From contig BSBN01000213.1 in assembly GCA_027924645.1 (NCBI GenBank), positions 31,436,501 to 31,500,500 on the forward strand: 64,000 nucleotides of DNA. Reading direction: 5' to 3'. Of this stretch, positions 23,111-36,457 are shown in pieces (positions within the stretch are counted from its first letter, which is position 1; each line of letters opens with the position of its first letter). The position numbers and the translations under genes are program-made. Source of the DNA: Cunninghamia lanceolata (Eukaryota > Streptophyta > Pinopsida > Cupressales > Cupressaceae). The notes beneath the pieces are model-generated. The model was not told the DNA's origin. It saw only the letters and a program-made list of their open reading frames with translations, and ran no database searches.

Positions 23111-24379
23111 TGTAATGTCCCCTTTCCTAGTGGGGTTAGTCTATACTCGGTTCCCATAGACTAACCAATGTGGTTAGGGATCTCTGGGAGTTCGTTTGGT
23201 CGGTTTCTGACATTCTGGCTGGGACTTACTATTTTTAGTAAGTCGTGAAGTTGGCTATTTTGGGAAACTCATTATTGGAGGTGGAGTGTTTCAATGAGAC
23301 CTTTCCAACAGTCTATTGCTCGTCGAATTCCGAGTCCGTTTGCCCTTCCAAATTAAAGTCTGTTTGCCCTTCCAAATTAAAGTCCGTAAATTAATATTTA
23401 TATTTAATTGCTTGGACTTTATATTAAAGTGGTGGCTTAGTGGAAAATTATTAAAATGGCAAATTTAAGTCACCCATGGACGTGGACGCCTCATGAAGGG
23501 AAAATAAAATAAAGAATTTAAAAGTTATTTCCCTCCCAAAAAGAGTCAACCCTCAAGGAAAGATTATAAAGGCAAAAAAGTCAAAGGCATTGCTCATTCT
23601 TGATATTACATTTTATGCTTCTATTTGTTCTGCAAATGAGGGTTTGGGGGATTTCTTCCAGCCAGGGCCTTTGGTGACAAAAACCACCATTGGTATCAAT
23701 CTTCTGCAGGTATGAAAGATCATCCAAGGGGATTTTGAAGCAACCATACTCAGTAGCTGTATTTGTGCTTCAGTTGGACACACTTTGACGGAGTTTTGAA
23801 GAGGTTCCATGATATATCTTCATAGATTTTTGGTGCAACTGAGAGAACATGGAGGAGGCTGATTTTGCTTGCACATTTGAGGAGAGTTGAGGCTGCATTT
23901 CCTTTCCTCCTTGCTGGCCGTACCTTCCTTGCTGGGCCATACTACTTGGGGCAGCCATTTTGGAGTTTGTTGGAGTTGTTCTCTCTTGCTTTTGGGTTGA
24001 TTTTGGCCTATGGGCCCATGCTGATGAATGTAGATTGTTTTCTCGCATCTTCTGATACATTTAATGCAAAACTCCATTATCATGTTGCTGGTCCGTCAAT
24101 AGCAGAAATCTGAAAGTGCTTATTTTGAAATGGGTATGTGATGGTAATTCGTTTTATGCCATTCTATGAACTGGGTCTTGATTATTTAGTTCATATCTAT
24201 TATAGATTTACTGGGTTTCAGTTGCATGTTATCTTTCTTTGTATTTCTGGCATATACATCTCAAGAAAACGAAAACCCCCTTCTGCATCTTCTATCTAGT
24301 TCTGAAAGATCACAAAAAAAGAAAAAATATACCATTAAATAAAGATAAATCAAAAGAACAATAGGTGCAGGTTATTACA
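23111..24379 (+). repeat. 5' LTR of gypsy-2
   Basis: It begins TGTAATGTCCCC and ends GCAGGTTATTACA, 1269 bp. It aligns with the 3' LTR at 29228-30512; over the first about 270 bp I count roughly 4% substitutions. A 22-23-bp tandem duplication (about 23338-23385) is present here and absent from the 3' LTR. A TATA-like gattataaaggc lies near 23563. TSD TTAAA precedes it. Confidence 0.95.
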
Positions 24380-24380
24380 G

Positions 24381-24392
24381 TGGTATCAGAGC
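24381..24392 (+). promoter_or_regulatory. Primer-binding site of gypsy-2
   Basis: TGGTATCAGAGC, complementary to the 3' end of initiator tRNA-Met, starts two bases after the 5' LTR end. Confidence 0.93.
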
Positions 24393-24934
24393 TGGTGCAT
24401 CTTGCCAGCTTGTGTTGATCAGTTTATATAAGTGACGAAAGAAGAGTCTACACTAGACCCACTCCACATTCACATCCACCTGAAGTTCCAGAAGGTGAAA
24501 CAGTTTCAGATATACTGGGCATGCACAAGAACTCTTCCAGTGGTAGTGATAGCATAATAGGTAGTATGGGGGACAGAGGAACAAACCAGCCTGAGAGTCC
24601 AGGTGCCAGAACTGAAAGAAAGTTCGATATTATGCTTGATATGATGTCCTAGCTCCTTGGGAAGTTTAACCAAGGGATTCCAATAGTTCACACCAATACC
24701 ACACCTGGAGGTGAGATTAGTGGCTCGAATGATGGTCACCATAGACATGCAGGATAGGGTAGTGGATATGCAAGACAAGGTGGTGGACATGCGGGATAGG
24801 GTAGTGGACACACGGGTCAGAGTAGTATAAACAACAACAGGGTTACCCCAGGATCGGTTACTAGACCCTTACAGCCAATTTTTCCGCGTAGAGAGGAGAC
24901 AGTGGTTTAGCAGGAACCAGAGTTTCAGCATCCC

Positions 24935-25892
24935 ATGACGGATGATGTTCAGATACAACATGCAGAGTACATGACATTGGCTCCAGATATTAGAGAGATG
25001 CTAACATTCGACCAGTATATGAACCAGAAAAGACAAAGGGAAGTCATGATGGGTCGAGGAGATTACAGAGCTAACCGAGACTACCAGCATGCATTGAGCA
25101 AAGTCCCTATAGACAGGTTTGACGGAAGTGGCAAGATTTCAGCCAGAGCTTGGGTGCAGAAGTTGGATAACTACCTGACGCTTAAGCCGATGCCGGAGGA
25201 TGAGGCACTTAACTTTGCCACTATTCATTTAGATGGGTTAGCACATGAGTGGTGGTACCATGGGTTGATCACTTTAGGCCACAGCTTTATCACCACATAC
25301 GATGAGTTCACTAACAGACTCATCGAGAGGTTTGATACCAAGGACCCAGAGTTGCAGTTTAGAGAGCTGGCGCAGTTGAAGCAGTATGGGTCGCTTGAGG
25401 GATATATTTCAGAGTTCCAGAGAATCAGTGTGATGGTTCCCAACATATCTAAGAGGAGACTTGTAGTCCTGTTCATGGAGGGACTAATGGAACCACTTAA
25501 GGGTTGGGTTAAGGCATTTGACTCACCTTCACTTCAGGAGACTATTAAGAAGGCACAAAGTATGGAGTTTGTTGTGCCTAGGAAACAGTTCGTCTCCAAA
25601 CCTTTTCCTCCACGAAGAGACAAGATGCCCGTGCAGCAGCGAGACACCTTCCCACAGAGGAAACCAAGGCCTTGATTAAATGATGATGCATTGAATGAAG
25701 TACAGAAGGAAGAGACTATGCTTCAAATGCAAAGAACCATGGGATCCTAACCACAGGTGCCCAATGAAGGGGCAAGCAAAACAATTGGAGTATTATTCTG
25801 CTAAGGAAGTAGCTTTAGAGCAATCAGGGCAGCAGAGTGATAGAGAGGACAGCGATGTTGAGAATATACTAGAGGAGGTGCAGGATGTTTAG
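24935..25892 (+). pseudogene. Gypsy-2 gag (capsid and zinc knuckle), frameshifted
   Basis: A 246-codon open stretch (24935-25675) matches the plant Ty3/Gypsy capsid region: FDGSGKISARAWVQKLDNYL, then LDGLAHEWWYHGL and YDEFTNRLIERFD. After a frameshift the frame (25695-25892) continues with a CCHC-like knuckle, CFKCKEPWDPNHRC. A stop upstream (TAG near 24908) suggests the original start was further 5' (about 24500-24600), where similar sequence exists. The product would form the virus-like particle and bind element RNA. The frameshift and stops make it inactive. Confidence 0.9.
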
Positions 25893-27329
25893 AATATGCA
25901 TAATGAGGATGTTCTGATAGCACATATCTTTGCTATTCAGAAAGAGGGTTCCTTCAGAATACGGGGAGTATTCGAGGGACAGAGAGTGACCACTTTGCTA
26001 GATACTGGTGCCACCCACAACCTCATTGATGAGGAGCTTATGGCACGGAGGGGACTCACAACAGAAGAGTTTGAGGGATTCAAAGTCAGAGTTGCGGATG
26101 GGTTTGTCATTGCTTGCAAACGAAGGATCCCCAATTTAACCATTAGGTTAAATAACTATGAGTTCCAGGCCAAATACTATGTGGTCAATATGGGTGACAT
26201 GGATGTAGTCCTAGGAATGAAGTGGCTACACATGATAGGTGAGTTTTTCCTCAACTTGAGAACCATGGAGAAGAAGTTCAAAGTAGATGGTTAGAAACAT
26301 ATTTTGAGGGGAATGTCTGATGGGGGTTTGAAAGCAGTGTCCATTCGGAGGATGGAGAGGATACTGTGGCATGATCAGGTGCAGTGGGCAGCTAAGATTC
26401 TTGTGATGCCAGAGGCACCGAAAGAACAAAAACAGGATTATCCAGTGGAGATTCAGTCGATACTAACTAAGCACTCCATAGTGTTTAGTGATATACCTCT
26501 AGGTAGACCTCCCGACAGGGGTTTTGAGCATGTTATAGAGATGGAGCAGGGGGCCAAACCAGTTATCACCATTCCCTACAGACATCCGAAGAGATACAAG
26601 GATGAGATCGAGAAGGCCATTCAGAAGCTTCTCAAGATGGGTCACATCAGGCCTAGTAAGAGTCCTTTTGCTTCTTCTGTTGTTTTGGTCAAGAAGAAGG
26701 ATGGCACACTCAGGATGTGTATTGATTACAGGGAACTGAACAAGAAGACTATTAAGAACAGGTACCCCATCCCCAGGATTGATGAGCTTATTGACGAGCT
26801 GCATGGGGCATGTTATTTCTCCAAGATAGACTTGAGGTCAGGGTACCACCAGATTCGGGTACGTGAGGAGGATGTGGAGAAGACAGCGTTCAGGTGCCAC
26901 TATGGGCACTTTGAGTTTCTGGTTATGCCTTTCGGCTTAACCAATGCACCTGCCACTTTTCAGTCTTGTATGAATAAGGTCTTCAGGGAGCAGTTGCGGA
27001 AGTTTGTACTCATATTCTTTGATGACATATTCATATTCAGCAAGAATTGGGAGGATCATCTGAAGCACCTCGATATTGTGCTGGGTATACTTGAGCAGGA
27101 GTCCCTATATGTAAAAATGTCAAAATGCGAGTTTGGTATGACAGAGTTGCTGTACTTGGGACACATCATCAGTGCAGGGGGTGTCCGTGTGGATCTAGAG
27201 AAGATCCGAGCTATAGTTGACTGGCCACCACCCAAGAATCTCTCTCAGCTCAAGGGGTTCTTCGGTCTTTGTGGATTCTACCACAGGTTTGTGAAGGGAT
27301 TTTCTTAGAAAGCGGCCCCACTCACAGAT
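25893..27329 (+). pseudogene. Gypsy-2 protease and reverse transcriptase
   Basis: One frame continues from the zinc knuckle with stops at 25893, 26295 and 27309. The aspartic protease motif LLDTGATHNLIDEEL lies near 25997. The RT follows, with VVLVKKKDGTLRMCIDYREL, KIDLRSGYHQIRV, FGLTNAPATFQ and the active-site motif FFDD (Y-x-DD variant) near 27020. The last stop (FS*KAAPLTDL) sits where gypsy RT has Gln, consistent with CAG to TAG. The 334-codon RT stretch (26304-27308) is the best preserved part of the element. Confidence 0.93.
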
Positions 27330-28272
27330 TTGACACGGAAGGGAGCTTTTGTTTGGTCAGATGGTGCTCAACAGTGTTTCGACAAGTTTAAGGAGGTGAT
27401 GAGCACTTGTCCAATTTTGGCCATTCCTGATTTTTCGAAGCCGTTTGAGCTTCAGTGTGATGCCTCGGGGGAAGACATAGGTGCAGTGTTAATGCAGGAC
27501 AAGCACCCGATTGCTTTTGAGAGCTAAAGTGTGATAAGGAGATGTTAGCCATCATGCATGCATTGGCTAAATTCAGGCAGTATCTGGTTGGAGGGAAATT
27601 CATTGTTAAATTTGATCACAATAGCCTGAAACATTTCCTTAGTCAGAAGGACCTAAATGACTGGCAGCAAAAGTGGGTTAGCAAGTTACAGGCATATGAC
27701 TTCGACATTTTTTTGTCAAAGGGAAGAAGAATATAGTTGCTGACGCTTTATCTAGGAGACCACACTTGTGTGCTTTAGGGGAGATTGCAGAGGATTGGAG
27801 AGATATGATCACTGCAAAGTATGCAAAGGATAAGTGGGCCTTTGGGATTATGGATGGCACTATTCGTGATGATAGGTACACTATTGTAAATGATTTGATC
27901 ATTTACAAGGGGAGGATCTTTCTGGTGCCAGCTTCTGCTATGAAGCAGAAAATCTTGAGAGCTTTCCATAACTTGCCTATGGCTGGGCATCTAGGATTCT
28001 ACAAGACCTACAGGCAAGTTAGAGAGAGGTTTACTTGGAAAGGCCTCAAGTTAGAAGTACAGAAGTATGTGCAGGAGTGTCAAGTATGCCAACAGAACAA
28101 ACATGAGCACTCCTACCCAGGGGGATTATTGCAGCCCTTACCCATTCCCGAGAGGAAGTGGGATTGTATATCGATGGATTTCATTACTAGCTTGCCAAAG
28201 GCCCAAGGCAAGGACTGCATCTTTGTAGTGGTTGACAGGCTGACGAAGTTTGCCCATTTCTTTGCCATTTAA
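27330..28272 (+). pseudogene. Gypsy-2 RNase H and integrase N-terminus/core
   Basis: The sequence runs QCDASGEDIGAVLMQ (RNase H), AIMHALAKFRQYL, KFDHNSLK, then the integrase HHCC zinc region (AGHLGFYKTY...CQVCQQNK, about 27990-28100) and the start of the catalytic core (MDFITSLPKAQGKDCIFVVVDRL). Frameshifts fall near 27530 and 27740, where the RNase H end is joined to the tether. Confidence 0.9.
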
Positions 28273-29227
28273 ACCACTTATACAACAACTTAGGTTGCTG
28301 ATTTATTCTTTAGAGAGGTATCCCGGCTTCACGGGTTGCCCAGGAGTATTGTGAGCAATAGGGACAACAGGTTCCTTAGCAATTTTGGCAGGAGCTCTTC
28401 AGATTGATAGGGACAAAGCTTACTCCTAGCACGAGCTACCACCCCCAGACTGATGGATAGACTGAGATTGTTAATAAATGGGTGGAAGGATACCTCTGAA
28501 TTACATAGCCAGGCAGCAAAAGGCATGGGTCAAGTGGCTTCATTTGGGAGAGTATTGCTATAAGACCACTTACCACATGTCCATCCAAATGACACCATTT
28601 ACAGCACTTTATGGGTACGAGGCTCCCAATTTCTTGGATTTGTTGTTTGGGGATAGCAGAGTACCTAAGGCTAAAGAGACCTCTTGCAGAAGAGTCAGGA
28701 CATCATGAGGTCTTTGAAAAAGAACATTCAAAAGGCGCAAAACTAGCAGAAGTAGTATGCAGATCAGCACAAGGTTGAGCGTTCTTTTGAGGTGGGCGAT
28801 ATGGTGTACCTTATGCTGCAGCCATACAGACAATCTACTCTTAAGAGGAGTGGTGCAGAGAAGTTGAAGCCACAGTATTATGGTCCATTCAGGGTTTCTA
28901 GGAGGGTTGGAGAGGTGGCTTATGAGTTAGAATTGCCAGCGGAAAGCAGAGTTCACAATGTCTTCCATGTGTCACGCCTTAAAAAGGCACTAGGGCACAA
29001 TGTGATATCTTCTACAGAGTTGCCTCCTCTTGATGAAGAGGGGAAGTTGGTTTTGATACCTGAGGCCATCATTGACACCAGGGAACGTACATTGAGGAAG
29101 AGGGTCATAAGGGAATACTTGGTGAAGTGGAAGAACCTGTCGATAGAGGATACATGGGAGAATGAACAAATGTTGTTGCATCCAGATCTGAGATTGCTTG
29201 AGGCAAGCAATCTTGGGGAGGGCGGAC
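28273..29227 (+). pseudogene. Gypsy-2 integrase C-terminus, chromodomain and polypurine tract
   Basis: The rest of the integrase core has stops and frameshifts ([23 protein letters not shown]). It then enters an intact stretch (28792-29232) with GDMVYLMLQPYRQSTLKRS, YYGPFRVSRRVG (GPY/F) and the chromodomain-like EYLVKWKNLSIEDTWENEQ. The stretch ends in the polypurine tract TTGGGGAGGGCGGAC. The chromodomain assigns the element to the plant chromoviruses. Confidence 0.92.
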
Positions 29228-30512
29228 TGTAATGTCCCCTTTCCTAGTGGGGTTAGTCTATACTCGGTTCCCGTAGACTAATCAATGTGGTTAGGGAACT
29301 CTGGGAGTTCGTTTGGTCAGTTTCTGACATTCTGGCTGGGACTTACTAATTTTAGTAAGTCGTGAAGTTGGCTATTTTTGGAAACTCATTATTGGAGGTG
29401 GAGCATTTCGATGAGACCTTTCCAACGGTCTATTGCTCGTCAGATTCCGAGTCCGTTTGCCCTTCCAAATTAAAGTCCGTAAATTAATATTTATATTTAA
29501 TTGCTTGGACTTTATATTAAAGTGGTGGCTTAGTGGAAAATTATTAAAAAGGCAAATTTAAGTCACCCATGGACTTGGACGCCTCATGAGGGGAAAATAA
29601 AATAAAGAATTTAAAAGTTATTTCCCTCCCAAAAGGGGTCGACCCTCAAGGAAAGATTATAAAGGCAAAAAAGTGAAAGGCATTGCTCATTCTTGATATT
29701 ACATTTTATGCTTCTATTTGCTCTACAAATAAGGGTTTGGGGGATTTCTTCCAGCCAGGGCTTTTGGTGACGAAAACCACCATTGGTATCAATCTTCCAC
29801 AGGTGTGAAAGATCACCCAAGGGAATTTTGGAGCAGCCATATTCAATGGCTGTATTTGTTCTTCAGTTGGACACACTTTGACGGAGTTTTGGAGAGGTTC
29901 CATGATATATCTTCATAGATTTTTGGTGTAGCTAAGAGAACATGGAGGAGGCTGATTTTGCTTGCACATTTGAGGAGAGTTGAAGCTGCATTTCCTTTCC
30001 TCCTTCCTGGCCGTACATCTTACTTGCTGGCCGTACATCTACTTGCTGGTCGTACCTTCCTTGTTGGGCCATACTACTTGGGGCAGCCATTTTGGAGTTT
30101 GTTGGCGCTGTTCTCTCTTGCTTTTGAGCCAATTTTGGCCTATGGGCCCATGCTGATGAATGTAGATTGTTTTCTTGCATCTGCTGATACATTTAATGCA
30201 AAACTCCATTATCATGTTGCTGGTCCATCAACACCAGAAATCTGAAAGTGCTTATTTTGAAATGGGTATGTGATGGTAATTCATTTTATGCCATTCTATG
30301 AACTGGGTCTTGATTATTTAGTTCATATCTATTATAGATTTTCTAGGTTTTAGTTGCATGTTATCTTTCTTTGTATTTCTGGCATATACATCTCAAGAAA
30401 AACGAAAACCCCCTTCTGCATCTTCTATCTAGTTCTGAAAGATCACAGAAAAAGAAAAAATATAACATTAAATAAAAATAAATCAAAAAAACAACAGGTG
30501 CAGGTTATTACA
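29228..30512 (+). repeat. 3' LTR of gypsy-2
   Basis: It begins TGTAATGTCCCC and ends GCAGGTTATTACA, 1285 bp, followed by the TSD copy TTAAA (30513-30517). It carries a local tandem expansion of CTTGCTGGCCGTACAT (about 30003-30050) that the 5' LTR lacks. Confidence 0.95.
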
Positions 30513-30517
30513 TTAAA

Positions 30518-31895
30518 AAAAAGGCTCCAATATAATAAAGTGTCTTTAAAAGAGGGCTTAAAGTTATATTATAAAGTGTCGCTAGGACTGGGGTACAAAA
30601 ATGATGGTACTTTTAGACAAATTTTAATTTAAGATGGAAGAAAAATGGGGAAAAAGAAAAAATAATATTTTATTTCCTCAAAAGTGCTAATAAAAGAGGG
30701 ATTTGTGAACAGAAGAAGGATTCCAAGTTATTATCAATTTCTGATTTCTCGAGTGAACAAGAGTTCTTTATTTTCTCTGGAATGAAAACCCTTTGGCAAG
30801 ATGGTTTCAAGGACGAGAACCCTCCTAGCCATTTGATAATTCCATCCAAGGATTACCTGTGCACTGCAAGATCTGGATTTGGGGACAAAAACCTTCATCT
30901 CTATTTGAGCAATTCCATACAAGGATTGCCAATTTGTTGAAAGTTTCATTTCCAGTTGATTTGTGTGTTTGGTGTTTGGTATTTCAGTGTGAGATTTTCA
31001 TTTTTTCAATTGTTTGGTGTGGTGTGGGGATTTTTCATAAAATAAAATTAATATTGTTCTAGTTTCCGGAATTTTTGAGTGGTGTTAGTCTTCCAATTCA
31101 GTGTGTTTACAAGTGTAACAGATTTTTAGTATTTTTTAGAGTTTGGATATCTATTGTTCTGGATCTTTGTCCATATTTTAATGCAATAATAATCGTTGGA
31201 TTGCTAGTTCGACTTCATAGAGTACCCGTTTCATGTTATGAAACATAATTTCTATTGCCGTACTTTTTGAAGAGTATTATGTTTGCAGCAATTGAAGTTG
31301 GAAGTGCAAAATATATTATGAATTCTCATAAAGTCACAGCAGTCTTATGTTGTTGCTTTCTATAGCATTCAGAGATATTTGGCCATGATAGGAGACAAGG
31401 CTGACGTATGGTCTGACATGTCAGTTTAAATGTTGGAGATAGATTTTAGACCATAACGCATCTTCTAAATTGCAGCTTAGACCACCATGGGAAAATTCCA
31501 GTGACACTTTCTGACAAGCTTGAGATCTTGTTGCCTGGAATGTGAAGATATAACTTGCTGCAAGGTTATATAATCGAAAGATTTATTCAAGGGGCAGCAT
31601 GGAATTTTGCTTGTCTTCGAAGACTGCCATAATACTCGCATCTCATTACAGTTTCTTCCCTTATCAACCACAACCTTGTGGGATATTGTGAATTTATTGG
31701 GTGCTGCTACTCATTTCAGAACATGGGAAAATATTGTTGCTGCAAGTTCAGCTCAAAATCTAGCTGCCATATTGGGTTTCAACTTACAATCTAGAGGTAT
31801 CATTTGTGCATACAATTTAAGATTAATGGTTTTCAATTGCATAACATTCTGAGCTAATAGTACAGTTGAATCAATTGCTCTTCATATTCCTGGTA
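30518..31895 (+). repeat. 3' LTR of element X, second segment
   Basis: X 3' LTR sequence resumes after gypsy-2. It aligns with the 5' LTR copy at 11721-12752 and 14356-14570. It shows the uninterrupted site where solo LTR D sits in the other copy (31662-31672). The last five bases, TGGTA (31891-31895), are the target site of gypsy-3. Confidence 0.9.
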
Positions 31896-33724
31896 TGTAA
31901 TGTCCCCTTTCCGTCAATGATTATCATGGTGACCGTTAGCATTATTCCTTTCTTTCCCAAAGGCTAACTAGGTAAATTTAAGGAAAATGTTTTTTAAAAA
32001 GAATTAAAGTAAGTTGTCATGGGTCTAACTTCATATTTATTCATTTGACAACTTACGTCTTTTTAAAATAAAGTTTCTTTGTCTAAGTGAGCGCTTAGAC
32101 TTTGGTGGGCCCCTCTTAGTTGTGGCATCCAAGAAAAGGAGATAATTAATTGTTTAGTGGGCGTTCAAATTCATGGATGAAATATTATTTTTTATTTTAG
32201 CATTGGGCGCCCTGTCTAGAGATTATAAAATGATTTTGCAAGCTCATTTGGAGGTTTCACGCCTTGGATAATATTTTTCTTCTCCCGTGAGCTTGTGCTG
32301 TTGAGCAGAGTATTCTTGGGGTTGTTTAGCCTCAAGCAAATTGCTGGTTTTGGTAGTGAAATATCTACCCTAGCTGGTACAGTATGGTTTTCATCTAGAA
32401 ATCACAAGGAGCTTCAATGGAACCCAATTGCAGTGGATTTGGTTTGAGTTTATTTGATGTGTTTTGATGGTGTTTTGGTTTTGTGTGGATTCAGTATATA
32501 TTTTGGGTGTGGATGTAATTTGTTGTGAAAGTTTTGAAGGATTTTACTTTCAGCTGGGCCGTACCATTTCTTCCTAGCAGCTGTACAAATCTGATCGCCT
32601 TGATAAGGAACCTTGCCGGAATGACGAAAATTTGCAATGGTAATTCATTTCTACCCTAGGCGACCAGGTTCCATGCAAATTTGGAGTTTAAGCTGCAAAT
32701 AATGCCCAGAAAGAACAAGCCATACACTCTAGTACAGGCCTTACCATGGTGATAAGGGGAAGTGAGCATGTCGTCAATAAATTGCTGTCTATTGGTGATG
32801 TTTTCTTCCTCCAAAATGAACACCTAGCTTGGTAACAGACTTTGCATAGGGTTTTCTGAGTTATTTCTATGGAATCTTGGAGTTTTGAGCATACTAGTGG
32901 TTTTCTGTGTTGATGTACCTGCTGTACCAGCAAGGTGCAATTCTGATTTTTAATGCTGAGCAGTAGTTGTCGGATTTCAGAGTGTTAGCAGCAGTTGAGA
33001 GTGAGTTGGAATGTGTGCATGACAGTGATATGTTGAGTGGTGGCAGTTTTGGGTGTTATGACAACAAAACCAAGTCTTCTGGAGGTGTTTACAGTGATTT
33101 TCTGATGCATGTTCAGTTTCATATGCATTTGCAGCAGTGACAAAAGAGGGTCTAGACTCCATCAGCAGTTCAATCATGTACCAAGGAGGCAATTGTGAGC
33201 TTCTACCTTAATTCCCTTTCACTTCTAAGCTCTAACAATTGTTGCAGCAGTGTTATGTTGCTTGAGTCTCTGAATTTGAGTTTATATCAACACCTGCGAA
33301 TGATCTAATATGTGTTGTGTTGCATTTGATAATTTCATGTAATTATTGGATGGTAGTACTGTCAATATATTTGCATTGTGCATGACATTTTGTAACCAAT
33401 TGGTTGGTTCACCGCCAGTTCACACAGCTTCATACCCACAGCCCGTTTGGCATGAACAAGCTGGCATATCGACCCTTTGGGTTTGAGTCAAGCTTAGAAA
33501 TTCTACCAGTGGCTTTCACACATTCCCACTGAATAAGTGGATGCCCACTGAACAAGTGGATGTTTATTAATTGCTACACTAGTTGAATTGATGCTTGCAT
33601 CTGCGGCACCATATGGTCTCACCTTGCCCTCTCCGGGATCTTGGTGACCAAAAGGTGAATCAGAGTTTGTTTGTGCACTCAATTTCAGTTAAATTATTTT
33701 GAAAAAACTAGGGTGGTTATTACA
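31896..33724 (+). repeat. 5' LTR of gypsy-3
   Basis: It begins TGTAATGTCCCCTTTCCGTC and ends GGTGGTTATTACA, 1829 bp. It aligns with the 3' LTR at 57089-59001. A TATA-like gattataaaatg lies near 32222. Over the first about 215 bp I count about 12 differences from the 3' LTR, so it looks slightly older than gypsy-2. Confidence 0.94.
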
Positions 33725-33725
33725 G

Positions 33726-33737
33726 TGGTATCAGAGC
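33726..33737 (+). promoter_or_regulatory. Primer-binding site of gypsy-3
   Basis: TGGTATCAGAGC, initiator tRNA-Met type, starts two bases after the 5' LTR. Confidence 0.93.
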
Positions 33738-33874
33738 TGGTCTCCTTCCAGCCTGTGTGATTTGCTAACCCTGCATGCAACAAACTAGCGACAGAGAAAA
33801 AAGATATCAACAGAGAGGAGAAAAAGTTGAAATCAGCTTGTGGGACAGAGAGTTCTGTGAAAGAAATCCCAATC

Positions 33875-34911
33875 ATGGCAGAGAAAGCCAAGAATACTTG
33901 TCAACCACGTAGTCCAGGTGACAGAATTGAGAAGTTTGATCAGATGTTTGACATAATGACAAGATTTATGAACAAGATGGATCGGAATTTATTTCATGTT
34001 CCAAGACCTAATGCTGATGCTAGTAGCTCCCAGAGCAATGGCTCTAGATATGACAATGGAGGGGTATCCAAAACACCAATAGGATCAGCTGCAAGGCCCC
34101 TTCAGCCGTTTGCCAATAGAAGGGAGGAAGCACCCCCCGTGCAAGATGAACAAACTACATTCACTGATGAGGTGATGACTTGCTTTGATGAGTATAGTAC
34201 ACTTCCGGACCAAGTTCGCAGGATCTTGACTTTCGAGCAATTTATGAACCAAAAGAAGAGGAAGAGAGGGAAGCAAGACACCAAGGGCAACAAAGACTAT
34301 TAGCAAGCTTTGAACAAAGTTTCCTTGAAGCCTATGCCAAAGGAAGCAGCTTTAAACTTTGCCACTTTGCATTTGAATGGAGCAACCCGCAAGTGGTGGT
34401 ACCACGGATTAGTGATACAAGGTCACAATCTCATCACCACCTATGATGAGTTCACCAATAGACTCATCAATAGGTTTGACAAGCAAGATCTGGAACAAAG
34501 TTTCAAGGACTTAGCACAGCTGAAGCAAACTAGTACCATTGATGCTTATATCATTGAGTTTCAAAGACTTAGTGTAACGGTTCTGGAAATCTCATAAAGA
34601 AGACACATATTCCTATTTGTTGAAGGGCTAGCAGAGCCAATTAGAGGATGGGTCAAATCTATTGGCTCACAAACTTTACAAGAGGCCATCAAGAAGGCAA
34701 GGAGCATGGAATTTTCAGCTCCAAAGACTAAGATTGTGGTTTCAATAAAGACAAAAGAGTTTTCTCCAAATTTCCAAATAGGCAACAACCACCCATGCAA
34801 AGAATGAGTGATGAAGTAAAAAACGAGCTCAAAAAGAAAAAAATGTGCTTTACATGCAAAGAGCCATGGGCTCCAAGTCATAAGTGCTATTAGAAGGGTC
34901 AAGCATGCCAT
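33875..34911 (+). pseudogene. Gypsy-3 gag
   Basis: The frame starts MAEKAKNTCQP and runs to a TAG near 34301 where gypsy-2 has a codon after Tyr (DY*QAL, fitting CAG to TAG). It then continues as KPMPKEAALNFATLHLNG and YDEFTNRLINRFD. Compared with gypsy-2 about 24 residues (the FDGSG...LDNYL block) are missing after ALNKV, an internal deletion. The zinc knuckle CFTCKEPWAPSHKC lies near 34850-34890. It is inactive. Confidence 0.9.
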
Positions 34912-36457
34912 TTGGAGGTGTATGTTCATGTTGATTCTAAATCAGAAAAATTAGAACGACAGACTACATTTGTTGATTGTGATGATGTAGAAGACTTTGA
35001 AAAGGTTGAAGAAGTGAAGGAGGATAGTGGGATTCTTGCTCAACTATCCAGTACTCAAAAGAACAACCCATTTCGAGTTCATGGTGTTCTAGGAGGGCAA
35101 CGTATGGTTTCTCTTATTGACACGGGTGCCACACATAACTTCATAGATGAGGGACTTGTGGCCAAGCGTGGATTGAAGACAGAGGAGTTTGAGGGATTCA
35201 AAGTCATGGTTTCCGATGGCTTTAGCCTCACATGCACAAGACAGATCTCTCAACTTTGCATCCAGTTGGGAAACCATGAGGTTAGAGATGAATTTTGTGT
35301 TGTGAGCATTGGTGACACCAATGTGGTCTTGGGAATCCAATGGTTGAAATCGTTGGGAGAGATCTACTTGAACTTTCAAACCATGGAGCTAAAGTTTGAA
35401 TCAGAAGGGAAGAAGGTTACCCTCCGCGGAATGTCAAATGGAGGACCTAGAGTTGTCATGCCCAAGAGGATGGAACAAATTTTGAGGCAATGCCAAGCTG
35501 AGTAGGTTGCAAAATGTGTTGTCTTGCCAACTTCTGTTCATGAGGGGAAGAGAGTACACCATCTTGATGTGCAAGAAATATTCACCAAGCATACCAAAGT
35601 TTTCAATGGGTTGCCTCTAGGAAGGCCTCTTGATACGGGGATTGAGCATGTGATCGAATTGGAGGGAGCCAAACCAATTATGACTAATCCCTATAGACAT
35701 TTGAAGCGTTTCAAGGATGAGATTGAAAAGGCCATTAAAGAGTTGCTTGATATGGGGTTCATCCAACCAAGCAAAAGCCCTTTTGCATCCTCGGTTGTTC
35801 TAGTGAAGAAGGATGTGACTATGCGATTATGCATAGACTACCGTGAGCTCAATAAACGTACTATAAAAAACCGATATCCAATACCTAGGATAGATGAGCT
35901 CATTGATGAGTTACATGGAGTGGTCTATTTTTCCAAAATAGACTTAAGATCAGGATATCATCAGATTCGCATGCCTGAGATTGATGTGGAAAAAACTGCA
36001 TTCAGATGCCACTTTGGGCATTTTGAATTTGTGGTTATGCCCTTTGGCCTAACCAATGCCCCTACCACATTTCAATCATGCATGAATCAAATTTTCAGTG
36101 AGCAGCTCTGCAAAGTTTTGTTGGTGTTCTTTGACAACATTCTTATCTACAATAAAACTTGGGAAGATCACTTGCATCATTTGGATGAAGTGTTGGGAAT
36201 CCTTGAGGCAAAATCTCTATTTGCCAAGGAGTCTACGTGCGAATTTGGTATCACTGAGATCTTGTATCTTGGTCATGTGATCAATGTGGATGGGGTTAGA
36301 GTTGACCAAGAAAAGATTTGTGCTATCATTGAGTGGCCACCACCAAAAACCCTTACACATTCGAAGGGCTTTTTTGGATTATACAACTTCTACAAACGTT
36401 TTGTGAAGGGATTTTTCTCATTTGGCAGCCCCTCTTACTAATCTTACTAATCTTACT
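34912..36457 (+). pseudogene. Gypsy-3 protease and reverse transcriptase
   Basis: The protease motif SLIDTGATHNFIDEG (about 35110) lies in a 197-codon open stretch. The RT (35524-36441) has VVLVKKD, KIDLRSGYHQIRM, FGLTNAPTTFQ and, at the catalytic motif, FFDN instead of FFDD, so this copy could not polymerise. A 9-bp direct repeat (aatcttact) lies at the 3' edge, where LTR C is inserted in the RT-RNase H connection. Confidence 0.92.

Noticed and set aside
24381..24392. tRNA gene fragments at the TGGTATCAGAGC sites
   Set aside because: These are 12-base primer-binding sites next to LTR ends; no tRNA cloverleaf follows.
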